A stretch of 64,000 bases of DNA from Homarus americanus (lineage: Eukaryota; Arthropoda; Malacostraca; Decapoda; Nephropidae). The notes under the pieces were generated by a model. That model saw nothing but the letters and a program-made list of their open reading frames with translations. It had not been told where the DNA came from and made no database searches. This document shows, piece by piece, positions 31,778 through 42,849 of the stretch; within the stretch, counting starts at the first letter, position 1; every line of letters begins with the position of its first letter. The stretch spans positions 1 to 64,000 of the forward strand of contig NW_024735301.1 in the NCBI RefSeq assembly GCF_018991925.1. The letters run 5' to 3'. The translations under genes and the position numbers were made by a program.

Positions 31778-31931
31778 CAGATCAGCTCCATGTTGTCTTC
31801 GTGGTGTACTATGAGAGGCCACCACAAGGCTCCTCCACCGCAAAACGCACCAACTACAGTCATCTGGAGGGAAAGTTTGAGGCGGCCACAACCCTCATGA
31901 CTACTGCCTTGAGGGGTCACAGCTGTCCACA
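31778..31931 (+). CDS. Candidate exon after a long polypyrimidine tract, frame unresolved
   Basis: About 150 nt of balanced, non-repetitive sequence sit between a C/T tract ending in CTACAG and a 17-bp array. One plus frame reads LHVVFVVYYERPPQGS then NYSHLEGKFEAATTLM. A second, from the upstream TACAG, reads HKAPPPQNAPTTVIWRES before a TGA. Either may be an exon; no donor is obvious and no family is recognised. Confidence 0.2.
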
Positions 31932-32170
31932 CCACAACCCCTGTCACACCACAACCCCTGTCACACTACAACCTATGTCACACCACAACCTATGTCACAC
32001 TACAACCCCTGTCACACCACAACCCCTGTCACACCACAACCTCTGTCACACCACAACCTATGTCACACCACAACCCCTGTCACACCACAACCTATGTCAC
32101 ACCACAACCTCTGTCACACCACAACCTATGTCACACTACAACCTTTGTCACACCACAACCTTGAACATTA
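31932..32170. repeat. 17-bp minisatellite, CACAACCCCTGTCACAC
   Basis: About 14 copies with CCCCTG/CCTATG/CCTCTG variants. Confidence 0.93.
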
Positions 32171-32278
32171 CCTCTCCCTCCCCCTACAACAGTACGTCCC
32201 GGCACCACATACTGTACACCACTTGGCCAGAGTCACGTCAACATTACCACAAAAACAAGAGTGAGTTGTTTTACATTA
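32171..32278. other. Low-copy sequence, no gene seen
   Basis: Short unique spacer between two arrays. Confidence 0.5.
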
Positions 32279-32405
32279 AGACTTAAGCTTGAACAGACTT
32301 AAGCTTTAACAGGCTTAAGCTTTAACAGACTTAAGTTTGCACAGACTTAAGCTTGCACAGACTTAAGCTTGCACAGACTTAAGCTTGCACAGACTTAAGC
32401 TTGAA
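32279..32405. repeat. 16-bp minisatellite, CTTAAGCTTGCACAGA
   Basis: Eight copies; each contains the palindromes CTTAAG and AAGCTT overlapping. Confidence 0.94.
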
Positions 32406-32876
32406 CATCGTAAACGTGTGTAGATGATGGTTGACAAACACAACTTATTAATTCACAGCCTTCACGCCACTCACAGACCATCACTACCACAATCATCACT
32501 ACCATCACAACCACAATCATCACTACCATCACTACCACAATCATCACCATCACTACCACACTCATCACTACCATCATCATCACTACTATTATGGCTACAA
32601 ACTACCATCACCACCGTCACTAACTTCTACCAACACCCACATCACACCACCACATCACACCACACCACCACACCATTATCACCACCACCACCACACACAC
32701 AGCCGGTAACACAAGATAGGTTGAAGCGACATACAGCCTCACATTTGCATATCAGACCAGAATATTGCACATTGTGTGTCCAGGTGTGTTAAGGTAAACA
32801 ATGGGGCTACCGAGACACCTGACGTCCTGCAGGAGTCAACATTGGTGAGAGAAGTCATCCCCCCCTTCATCTCTCA
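32406..32876. repeat. ATC/ACC triplet block and CACCACAC tract
   Basis: CATCACTACCACAAT units at 32478-32580, CACCACATCACACC at 32636-32700, then low-copy DNA. Confidence 0.8.
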
Positions 32877-33066
32877 CCACACTACACCACACCACACCTC
32901 ACCACACCACACCACACCACATCACACCACACCACACCTCACTATAGCTCATACCCCCTCACCTGACCTCTCACCCTACCCCACCTCACAACCAACCCCC
33001 TCACCCCACCCCATCCCACCTCACAACCTCACCCCACCTCACAACCTCACCTCACCCCACCTCAGA
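32877..33066. repeat. CACACCACACC to CCCACCTCACAACC low-complexity tract
   Basis: Irregular pentamer-like array without a constant unit. Confidence 0.85.
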
Positions 33067-33223
33067 GTAGAATACTAATGGAAAGTAAGATAAATAGACA
33101 ATCAGCCAGTCACGTAAACAAAACGCTAACCTAACCTAACCACCAGCGTCACTATAACAAACACCACACACATATGTATTGGCGCCATACAAACACACAT
33201 GCTGTCAATAAGCCCCTAATATC

Positions 33224-33224
<1 letters not shown>

Positions 33225-33311
<87 letters not shown>
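33225..33311. repeat. (CA)n microsatellite
   Basis: About 43 perfect units, directly joined to a purine tract. Confidence 0.97.
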
Positions 33312-33312
<1 letters not shown>

Positions 33313-33852
33313 CGGAGGGAAAAGAAAAAGGAAGAGAAAGGAAAATACAGTGAAAAAGAGGAGATGACAAAGAGAAAGAGGAGAGGAAAAGAAGGAAATA
33401 GGAAGAGCAAAAAAGAGGAAGGGGAGAGGAAAAGAGGAAGGGAGAGGGAAAAGAAGAGGAGAGGAAAAAGAGGAAGGAGAGGAAAAGAGGAAGGAGAGGA
33501 AAAAAGGAAGAGGAGAGGAAAAAAAGAGGAAGGGGAGAGGAAAAGAGGAAGGAGAGAAAAAGGAAGAGGAGAGGAAAGAGGAAGGGGAGAGGAAAAGAGA
33601 AGGGAGAGGAAAAAAGGAAGAGGAGAGGAAAAAGAGGAAGGGGAGAGGAAAGAGAGGGCGGGAGAGAAAGAGAGGAAGGAGAGGAAAGAGAGGAAGGGGA
33701 GAGGAAAAAGAGGAAGGGGAGAGGAAAGAGAGGAAGGGGAGAGGAAAAAGAGAAAGAGGAGAGGAAAAAGAGGAAGGGGAGAGGAAAAAGAGGAAGGGGA
33801 GAGGAAAAAGAGGAAGGGGAGAAGAAAAAGAGGAAGAGGAAAGAGGAAGAAG
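33312..33852. repeat. 21-bp polypurine minisatellite, GAGAGGAAAAAGAGGAAGGG
   Basis: From 33409 to 33852 the + strand has one pyrimidine (C at 33659) in 444 bases. Ser/Leu/Phe/Pro and Lys/Arg/Glu/Gly frames follow from the composition and are not genes. Mirror-symmetric sections could form triplex DNA. Confidence 0.96.
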
Positions 33853-34230
33853 TAGACCACACAGTATCATTACATCGCTGAGGAGTGAGGCGACAGACAT
33901 CTTTACCCCCAGCCTGGTACAGTATAGGTAATGGTGTGAAACAGGAGGCACGTCAGACCAGCCAAGGTGACGCTGTGACGCTGTGTGGTGCCTCAAGGTC
34001 CCTGCTGTCACCCACACTGTTCACCGACTCCCTTTCACCACCCTTCTTCTTCCTCCTCCTCCTCCTCCTCCTATTCTTCCGGGGGGACTCTACTGGTAAT
34101 AAACTTCCATAAATTTCACTATTATTATTAGATGCATTACAGGTAAGAATATTTAGTTTTAATTCATATTATCATGTTTTACACCAACTTCATCAGATGA
34201 CTAGGCATATAGGTCCCAGTCTAAATGGGC
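33853..34230. other. Low-copy sequence with (TCC)n
   Basis: (CTC)n near 34050-34072. A GTCCCAGTCTAAATGGGCCC module at 34212-34231 touches the next TTAGG hairpin. No gene is seen. Confidence 0.5.
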
Positions 34231-34286
34231 CCTAACCTAAGCCTAACCTAACCTTCCTGATGGTTAGGTTAGGTTAGGTTAGGTAG
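34231..34286. repeat. Head-to-head CCTAACC/GGTTAGG palindrome
   Basis: CCTAACCTAACC (34242-34253) and GGTTAGGTTAGG (34262-34273) form a perfect 12-bp stem with an 8-nt loop TTCCTGAT. The telomere-type repeat therefore meets itself in opposite orientation. Confidence 0.85.
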
Positions 34287-34371
34287 TGGTCTACTGAGAG
34301 TGAGACACACAGCTGACCAAACAGGAGGACAATGCATAAACTCAACTCGTTTGTGACAATAACACACAGCT

Positions 34372-34550
34372 TCCCTCCACCACCTGGGTCCCCTCTACCA
34401 CCTGGGTCCCCTCCACCACCTGGGTCCCCCCACCACCTGGGTCCCCCCACCACCTGGGTCCCCTACCACCTGGGTCCCCTATCCACCTGGGTTCACCACC
34501 ACCTGGGTCCCCACCACCTGGGTCCCCACCACCTGGGTCCCTCCACACCA
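34372..34550. repeat. 17-bp minisatellite, CACCTGGGTCCCCTCCA
   Basis: About 11 copies; every unit contains CACCTG. Confidence 0.93.
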
Positions 34551-34599
34551 CTTCACGATGACCTCAGTACCCACCTGACGACCCACAACCCAGACTCTG

Positions 34600-35047
34600 G
34601 CCAACCCCAACCTACACCCTCAACCTACACCTCAACCTACACCTCAACCTGTTCCACAACCTACACCCTCAACCTACAACCCTCAACTCCACACCTCAAC
34701 CTACACCTCAACCCACAACTCAACCTACACCCCTCAACCTACACCCCAACCCACACCCACAACCCACACCTCAACCTACACCCACAACCTACACCCACAA
34801 CCTACACCTCAACCTACACCCTCAACCTACAACCTCAACTCACACCCTCAACCTACACCTCAACCTACAACCTCAACCCACACCTCAACCTACACCCTCA
34901 ACCTACACCCTCAACCTACACCTCAACCTACACCCCTCAACCTACACCTCAACCTACACCCTCAACCTACACCAACCTACACAACCCACACCTCAACCTA
35001 CACCCTCAACCTACACCTCAACCCACACCTCAACTCCACACCCCACA
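34600..35047. repeat. CAACCTACACCCT 12-13 bp minisatellite
   Basis: More than 30 short units with ACCTCAACC and ACAACC variants. The Thr/Pro/Asn frame across it is an artefact. Confidence 0.94.
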
Positions 35048-35111
35048 ACACAGGATCACTTACAGACTCACACAATAGAAAATAAATAATAAATAAACAA
35101 TAAATTAAATA

Positions 35112-35158
<47 letters not shown>

Positions 35159-35202
35159 ATCTCCCTGACAGCCAATTATGGACGACTGTGTTTATGTAGA
35201 GG

Positions 35203-35247
<45 letters not shown>

Positions 35248-35260
35248 TGTGTGTGTAAAT
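35048..35260. repeat. (AAAT)n and (GT)n
   Basis: (AAAT)n at 35106-35160 and (GT)n at 35208-35256 with one TATG break. Confidence 0.95.
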
Positions 35261-35475
35261 TAATTATACACAGGTTACATTAATTAATTACATTTATGGT
35301 TAATTTTCATCATACTTATTACTATCATAAACTTATTGAACTATTATTACACGTGTAGTTGGTAATTAAATAGAGTAATTAGTGTTGCTCAGGTAACGTG
35401 GGGTTCCTTCACCTGTCGGAGGAGGAGGAAGGAACGTCTTCCTAAGTGTGTGAGCATCTGAAGGGGGGGTCCTTC
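35261..35475. other. AT-rich low-copy sequence, no gene seen
   Basis: TTAATTAA-rich; no coding signal. Confidence 0.5.
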
Positions 35476-35552
35476 ACATACATACATACTGTACATACAT
35501 ACATACATACATACATACATACATACATACATACATACATACATACATAGAC
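35476..35552. repeat. (CATA)n microsatellite
   Basis: About 17 units with one GT interruption. Confidence 0.95.
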
Positions 35553-35852
35553 AGGCAGACACACAAGGTAAGGGCCAGGGAAGAGAGTAATCATGTGGTG
35601 TTAAAACTATAAAATAAAATTATTTCCTCTTTTATTTTACCCCACAAAATTATGATCTATCGTTAATTGAGACTTTTATTTGACTATTTTTTTCTTCGAT
35701 ATTTTAGGTAGCTATTTTTACCTGGCTATTAATAACAGACAAGTAACTCACGTGTCGTATTCTGAAAAGTTTCTTAGTCTGAATTTTCCTCGTAAGTTGA
35801 GATAAAAAAAAAGACGACTAATTCTGTAACTTAAACTGAAATGCAAATATAA
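35553..35852. other. AT-rich low-copy sequence, no gene seen
   Basis: No repeat, RNA or coding signal is recognised. Confidence 0.5.
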
Positions 35853-36212
35853 AGCAACCTAACCTAACCTAACCTAACCTAACAACATGAACTAACCTGA
35901 CCTGACCTAACCTGACCTAACCTGACCTGACCGACCTGACCTAACCTAACCTAACCTAACCTGACTAACCGACCTAACCTAACCTAACATGACCTAACCT
36001 AACCTGACCTAACCTAACCTAATCCAACCTAACCCCAACACGACAACCTAACCACCAACCAACCTGATCTACCCACTAATCTGACCTGACCTAACCTAAC
36101 CTACCGACCATCTGACCTGACCTGACCTACTGGACCCAATTCCTGACCTAACCTGACCTATCCTTAACCTGGACATTCTGACCTGACCTGACCTGACCTA
36201 ACCTAACCTGAG
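35853..36212. repeat. CCTAA/CCTGA telomere-like array, 360 bp
   Basis: CCTAA and CCTGA pentamers alternate with increasing disorder toward 36060-36180. CCTGA is a one-base variant of the arthropod telomere unit. Confidence 0.93.
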
Positions 36213-36317
36213 TAAGTGGGCTCCAGTCCTAATGAGCTGGGTTTCTAATGGGCCCCAGTCTCGTCTACCCTAACCCGAACAGCTAGGTTGGGGCCTATTA
36301 GGGTCACATAGCAAGGA
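36213..36317. repeat. GGGCCCCAGTC module beside CCTAA array
   Basis: GGGCTCCAGTCCTAATGAGC and AATGGGCCCCAGTC are diverged copies of the module amplified at 38.4-39.9 kb; GGTTGGGGCCTATTAGGG follows. Confidence 0.7.
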
Positions 36318-36934
36318 GTCAGTGCGGTCAAAGTGCCAGGGGTGCCAGGGGTCAGTGCCAGGGTCAGGTGCCAGGGGTCAGGGTGCAAGGGGTCAGGAGG
36401 CCAGGGCAGCAAGCAGGGGTCAGGGCAAGGGGTCAGAGGTCAGGGTGCAAGGGTGCCAGGGGTCAGGGGCACAGGATGCAAGGGGCAGAGTGCAAGGGCC
36501 AGGCAAGGGTCAGGGGTCAGTTAGGGGTCAGGGGCCAGGTGCAAGGGGTCAGGGTGCAAGGGGTCAGGAGGCGGGCAGCAGGGGTCAGGGTGCAAGGGCA
36601 CAGGGATGCAAGGGGTCAGGGTGCAAGGGGTCAGGGTGCAAGGGGTCAGGGGTGCAAGGGGTCAGATGCAAGGGGTCAGGGTGCAGGGGTCACTGTGCAG
36701 GGGTCAGGGTGCAAGAAGGTCAGGTGCAAGGGGGTCAGAGGGTAAGGGTGCAAGAGGGCAGGCAAGGGGCCAGTGCCAGGGGTCAGGGTCCCAGGGGTCA
36801 AGGTGCCAGGAGGGGTCAAGGTGCCAGGAGGGTCAAGGTGCCAGGAGGGATCAGGTGCCAGAGTGAGGGATCAGGTGCCAGGGGGATCAGGTGCCAGGAG
36901 GAGAGGTCAGGGTGCCAAGGGGGAGGTATGAGGA
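36318..36934. repeat. 15-bp minisatellite, CAAGGGGTCAGGGTG
   Basis: About 40 copies with CCAGGGGTCAGGGTG and AGGGTCAAGGTGCC variants. Gly/Gln/Arg frames are artefacts of the 15-bp period. Confidence 0.95.
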
Positions 36935-37209
36935 TGCACCCACTGGAACGTCAACGAGGGGGGGTTACAGTCGGGTCATGGCAGTCACACTACTAAACAA
37001 TACGTCACACCCTCGAGTCAGGATAAGATTTTCTACATCTGTCTGTCTGTCTACGAATCTTTATAGCAACTGCCATAACATTGTTCCAGCCCTCACCAGC
37101 CCCCCCACCTCCCTCCAGTCCCTCTACCCTCACCAGTCCCTCTAGCCCTCACCAGCCCCTTCACCTCACCAATCCCTCCAGCCACCACCCCTCCAGCCCT
37201 CACCTTTAT
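36935..37209. other. Low-copy sequence then CCCTCACCAGCCCC repeats
   Basis: 37080-37205 has degenerate CCAGCCCTCACCAGTCCCT copies. No gene is seen. Confidence 0.6.
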
Positions 37210-37590
37210 GTTATTAAGATTGTCCCGGGGGGCTAGTTTATTGGGCACCTTACATCCTGTGCAAGGTGGAGCGCAGAAGCGTTTACAGTGCCCATCTGGG
37301 AAGCATGCAGAGTCTATGCTTGCCTTTATGACTCATGGATTAAGGGCGTAAAAGCCTGGAGGGTCATGGGTTTTGTCAGCAAGTTACATAAAGTGACAGA
37401 ATGATGAGTGTGTGGGGAAAATTTATCTGTTTATGGCAAAAGGTGATGGCGTGTACGTCGGTAGTGTCGGCTTCAAGGGGGACGTCGAGAGGTTGGTAGG
37501 GGACGTCCTTCTTGGCGTAGATAAGTAGTCCACTAGCATGGCCTCATGGTGGTCAATTGATGTGGAGAACTTTGTTATTTAAGTACAGGT
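37210..37590 (-). pseudogene. LINE endonuclease-domain fragment
   Basis: On the minus strand, near 37475-37560, a frame reads GLLIYAKKDVPYQPLDVP then TTDVHAITFCHK. The pattern 'GLLIY...P...D' followed by a short strand resembles the apurinic-type endonuclease of jockey/CR1-group LINEs. The frame breaks before the catalytic His region. The adjoining 37210-37385 segment (TTACATCCTGTGCAAGGTGG and so on) is balanced sequence that may belong to the same element. No RT is present. Confidence 0.4.
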
Positions 37591-37982
37591 ACACAAAGGG
37601 TCAGGTGTTTAATGACTCATAAACAGGTACTGTGAAGCCTAAAATACCACTCCGTCTCACTCCTCTCACAGACCTCTCACTTCTCTCTCCCAGACCTCTC
37701 ACCCCCAACCTCTCACAACCTCCCCCTCACTTCTCTCCCAGACCTCTCTACAGACCTCTCCTCCCAGACCTCTCACAGACCTCTCTCTCCTCACCTCCCA
37801 CCTCCCAGACCTCTCCCTACCTCAACCCCCCCCCACCTCCAGGATTCCATAAATATTTCATTACGTCGCCACTCTCCTCTCACTCTCACTCACTCTCCTC
37901 CAAAGACTGTTTACATATCTCTGCCCTCTCACACAGCTCTCACCTCTTACTCTCCCTCAACCCTCTCACTTCAAAGCAGGCT

Positions 37983-38054
<72 letters not shown>
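37591..38054. repeat. CCTCTCACAGACCTCTC tract and (GT)n
   Basis: Pyrimidine-rich repeats at 37655-37830, C9 near 37826, and (GT)n at 37985-38053 with one AAG break. Confidence 0.88.
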
Positions 38055-38268
38055 ATAGGTTCACCACCATCACCATATCCTCCCCACCATCATCACCATA
38101 TCAAACTACCTCCCCACACCATTACGACAGCCACTACACCACATCCCCCCTCCAACACTCCACCACCCCTCAACACTCACCCACTCACCCCCTCAACACT
38201 CCCACCCCCCACCTACAACACACGTGCACTATACTGGGTGGGTAGTACTCATAAGCCTTCACAACACT
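38055..38268. repeat. CACC/CCTCAACACTC low-complexity tract
   Basis: Irregular CCACC and CAACACTCACCC sequence. Confidence 0.75.
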
Positions 38269-39875
38269 ACGTCACTGGGGCTGGGCTAAATGGGCCCCAG
38301 TCCTCATGGGCCCAGTGTAACGATCCTAACCATCAGGAGTGGAACCTATTGGCCCTGGGGCTTATTAAGACTGGGTCCATAGAGGACGCGACCAATTAGG
38401 AATGGGGCCTTTTAAGTGGGGTATAATAAGGCTTGGGCTCATTAGAACTGGGGCCTACTAGGACTGGGGCCTACTAGGACTGGGGGCTCATTAGAACTAG
38501 GGGCCTACTAGGACTGGGGCCTACTAGGACTGGGGCCTACTAGGACTGGGGCCTACTAGGACTGGGGCCTACTAGGACTGGGCCTACTGGGACTGGGGCC
38601 TGCCTAAGACTGGGGCCTACTAAGACTGGGGCCCTACCCAGGCTGGGGCCTACTAGGACTGGGGCCTACTAAGACTGGGGCCTACTAGGACTAGGGGCCT
38701 ACTAAACTTGGGGCCTACTAAGACTGGGGCCTACAAGACTGGGGCCTACTAAGACTGGGGCCTACTAAGACTGGGGCCTGCTAAGACTGGGGCCCTACTA
38801 GGACTGGGGCCTACTAGGAGAGGGGCCTACTAGGACAGGGCCTACTAAGACTGGGGCCTACAAGACTGGGGCCCTACTAAGACACGGGGGCCACTACTAG
38901 GACGGGGCCTGCTGGGACCTACTGGGTGAGGGGAGCCTACAGACTGGGGCCTACTAGGACTGGGGCCTCACTAAGACTGGGGCCACTAGGACAGGGGCCT
39001 ACAGACTGGGGGCCTACTAGGACAGGGGCCCTACTAAGACTGGGGCCTACTAAGACTGGGGGCCTACTAAGACTGGGGCCTACTAGGACAGGGGCCTACT
39101 AAGACTGGGGCACACTGCTAAGGACTGGGGCCTGCAGGCCTGGGGCCTGAAAACTGGGGCCTACTAAGAACTGGGGCCTACTAGGACGGGGCCTGCTAAG
39201 ACTGGGGCCTAGGACAGGGGGCCTACTACTAAGACTGGGGCCTGGCACTGCAGACTGGGGCCTCCTAAGACTGGGGCCTACTAGGACAGGGGCCTACTAA
39301 GACTGGGGCCTCACAAGACTGGGGCCTACTAAGACTGGGGCCTACTGGGACAGGGGCCTACTAGGACAGGGGCCTACTAGACTGGGAGCCTACAGACTGG
39401 GGCCTACTAGGACTGGGGCCTACTAAGACTGGGACCTACTAAGACTGGGGCCTACTAAGACTGGGGCCTACTAAGACTGGGGAGCCTACTAAGACTGGGG
39501 CCTACTAGGACGAGGCCTACTAGGACTGGGGCCTACTAAGACTGGGGCCTACTAAGACTGGGGCCTGAAGACTGGGACCTACTACTAAGACTGGGACCTA
39601 CTAAGACTGGGGCCTCCAAGACTGGGGCCTACTAAGACTGGGGCCTACTAAGACTGGGGCTACTAAGATGGGAGCCTATAAGACTGGGGGCCTACTAGGA
39701 CGGAGCCTACTGGGGACTGGGCCTACTAAAACTGGGGCCTACTAAGACTGGGGCCTACTAAGACTGGGCCTACTAAGACTGGGGCCTACTAAGACTGGGG
39801 CCTACTGAGGACTGGGGCCTACTAAGACTGGGGCCTACTAGGACTGGGGCCTACTAGGACAGGGCCCCATCTATG
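38269..39875. repeat. 16-bp satellite, GGGGCCTACTAAGACT
   Basis: About 95 tandem copies over 1.6 kb. AAGACT and AGGACT/AGGACA versions intermix, with many indels of one to three bases. It begins with a more complex GGGCCCCAGTCCTCATGGGC segment that matches modules at 36.2, 34.2 and 50.9 kb. Frequent homopolymer-length differences may be biological or sequencing noise. Confidence 0.95.
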
Positions 39876-39978
39876 TCAGCAGCAGTAGAGGAGAAAAAAA
39901 CACAGCCCTCGACGCCTCCACCACTCAAGGCGGTAATTATTAATTATGGGTCAAGTGGACAGCACGGTGTATAGGGTC

Positions 39979-40022
<44 letters not shown>

Positions 40023-40138
40023 CTGTCCAAGTGCCATATCAGAACACAGGAATATTTTCTAAATGACAGAGAGTTAATCCCTTCTCCCTCCCCCCTCGTG
40101 ACAGGACGCTCATACCAAGACTTACAGACACTCGCTCA

Positions 40139-40188
<50 letters not shown>

Positions 40189-40190
40189 CG
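39876..40190. repeat. Two (CA)n tracts in low-copy DNA
   Basis: (CA)n at 39984-40019 and 40139-40187. Confidence 0.92.
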
Positions 40191-40556
40191 GCATACTGAC
40201 CACTCAACTGACTACTGACTGTGTGACTGTATTGAATGTATGACTGAATTGGCTATATTGATTAAAGAGACTGTTGATTACATTCTGAACTGACTGAACT
40301 GCCTGTATTGACTGAACTGACTGAACTAACTGGCCTAAGTGAACTGAATGAATTCACTAAACTGACTCACTTAACTGATGTCAAGAAGAACCAACACATA
40401 CATGGACGTACAAACAGACACAGACAGACAGATGGGCGGACGCATGAACATACAGTACAGACGGACGAACAGACAGACAGACAGACAGACAGATGGGCGG
40501 ACAGACGGACGGACGAAAGTAACACGTGTTGTGGGTTTATAAATAAAATACTGTAA
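40191..40556. repeat. ACTGACTGAACTGACT and GACAGACAGATGGGCG repeats
   Basis: Degenerate CTGA words at 40195-40375 and (ACAG)n/GGACGGAC at 40420-40517. Confidence 0.8.
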
Positions 40557-40982
40557 ATATATAAGAACATAAGAACATAAAAATAAGAGTCTGCATAGGC
40601 CGGTTGGCTCTGTGCATGGCAGCTCCTGTCAGAGTTACTACCACTCTCTATCATCCATGAATCTATCTAGCCTCCTTTTAAAACTTTCCAGCGTTCAGCA
40701 CTTACTACAAAGTTGCTAAGCTTGTTCCACTCGTCCACCACCTATTTGTAGACAGTTCCTTCCTATCTCCCTCCTAAACCTAAACTTATCCAACTGAATC
40801 CGTTGCTACGAGTCCTATCCTGCTCGGATATTATAAGAACTTTATCTATATCCCTTTATTGATTCCTTTCACCCACTTAAATACTTCTATCATATCTCAC
40901 ACTCTTCGTCTTTCTAGGGAATGCAAGTTAAGTTTCTTTAACCTATCCTGATATGGAAGGTTTCTAAGTCCTGGAATAGGTG
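40557..40982 (-). pseudogene. CR1-like LINE 3' end, second subfamily, decayed
   Basis: Read on the minus strand, the fragment encodes PIPGLRNLPYQDRLKKLNL, then LHSLERRRV, DKFRFRREIG, DEWNKLSNFVVS and RRLDRFMDDREW in different frames, matching in order the C-terminus of the LINE at 10549-11574. Stops and shifts occur, for example a TGA right after ERRRV. The 3' UTR differs from the first family but also ends in TTATGTTCTTATGTTCTTAT. It is a 5'-truncated dead copy. Confidence 0.75.
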
Positions 40983-41514
<532 letters not shown>

Positions 41515-41533
41515 TGTGTGTGTGTGTGTGTGT

Positions 41534-41595
<62 letters not shown>
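41515..41595. repeat. (GT)n then (CT)n
   Basis: Ten GT units switch directly to about 29 CT units. Confidence 0.97.
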
Positions 41596-41699
41596 GTGAC
41601 AGCTAGAAGAGCCTTAAAACAAAATCATGTCCCAGATTCTTGAAGCTGTCTTTGGTCCTCCCACAAGTACTGAAGTTGACAGAAGAAGTGGTATTGGCG

Positions 41700-42062
41700 G
41701 CATGTGTTGTGGTATGTATTGGTGCAGGTGTGGGTGACAGGTTTGGTCCGGTATACATGTGGGTTGATACGTGTTGGTGCAGGTGTGGGTGAAAGGTTTG
41801 GTCCAGGTGATACATGTGGGTTGATACGTGTTGGTGCAGGTGTGGGTGAAAGGTTTGGTCCAGGTGATACATGTGGGTTGATACGTGTTGGTGCAGGTGT
41901 GGGTGAAAGGTCTGGTCCAAGTGATACATGTGGGTTGATACGTGTTGGTGCAGGTGTGGGTGAAAGGTTTGGTCCAAGTGATACATGTGGGTTGATACGT
42001 GTTGGTGCAGGTGTGGGTGACAGTACTCGTGACACATATGTAGTCTGTATTAGTGCAGGTGT
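41700..42062. repeat. 57-bp minisatellite, about 6 copies
   Basis: Landmarks are GATACATGTGGGTTGATACG, TGTTGGTGCAGGTGTGGG and TGAAAGGTTTGGTCC. Frames stay open on both strands because 57 is a multiple of three. Confidence 0.93.
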
Positions 42063-42345
42063 AGGAGGAATCCTTACTGGCACTATTGATACAAGTGTTG
42101 TGACGTGTGCAGGTGTAAACAGGTGACAGGTGTGGACGAGTAGCTCCATTGGCTCCTGCGCAACAGGTGTGTGGGTGTAGGTGTGTGGGTGCAGGTGTGT
42201 GGGTGCAGGTGAATGGTGGTGTAGGTGTGTGGGTGTAGGTGTGTGGGTGGAGGTGTATCGGTGCAGGTAAGTGGATGCAGGTATGTGAGTGCAGGTGTTG
42301 GTGCAGGTGTGTGGGTGTTGGTGTATCAGTGCAGGTGTGAGTCAC
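42063..42345. repeat. 14-bp repeat, AGGTGTGTGGGTGC
   Basis: From 42155 about 12 copies of a 12-14 bp CAGGTGTGTGGGTG unit, each with CAGGTG. Confidence 0.88.
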
Positions 42346-42465
42346 TGATAAGCCAAGGGTGTAATTAATAGAGCTTATCAGTTATAAAAGCGTTGAATGA
42401 GATGTTGGAGTCAATAACCTTCTCAGCCACCCACAACCCTCCTGCCACCCTCACCTCTCACCAGC
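42346..42465. other. Low-copy spacer, no gene seen
   Basis: Unassigned unique sequence. Confidence 0.5.
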
Positions 42466-42772
42466 TCACCTGAAGATTAGCCACCCACAGCTTATTTCAC
42501 CTAACCTAACCCTCTGTAGCTTATTTCTTTTCTTCCTAACCCACCCACAGCTTATTTCACTAACTAACCCACCCACAGCTTATTTCCTTCTCTTCTTCCT
42601 AACCCTCACAGCTTATTTTCACCCTAACCCCTAACCTAAACCCACTACAGCTTATTTCACCTAACTTAACCCACCCACAGCTTATATCACCTAACCTAAC
42701 CTAACCCACTCACAGCTTATTTCACCTAACCTAACCCACCCACAGCTTATTTCACCTAACCTAACCAGACAG
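42466..42772. repeat. Tandem arm of the TTAGG-cored family, CACAGCTTATTTCACCTAAC
   Basis: Starts TCACCTGAAGATTAGCCACC, the element arm, then repeats ACCCACAGCTTATTTCACCT with CTAACC about eight times, some units interrupted by TTCTCTTCTTCC. It links the dispersed element to a tandem array. Confidence 0.85.
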
Positions 42773-42849
42773 GTACCACAGCCTCCACCTGAGCTGAGGT
42801 CTTAGGTATCCCGGTGACGATACGAATCAATACAGGTGAAATACAACTT
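42773..42849. other. Low-copy spacer, no gene seen
   Basis: Unassigned unique sequence between two arrays. Confidence 0.5.

Noticed and set aside
33152..34017. Ser/Leu/Phe/Pro-rich frames of more than 200 residues on the minus strand
   Set aside because: Direct translation of a polypurine tract and (CA)n; several frames are open at once.
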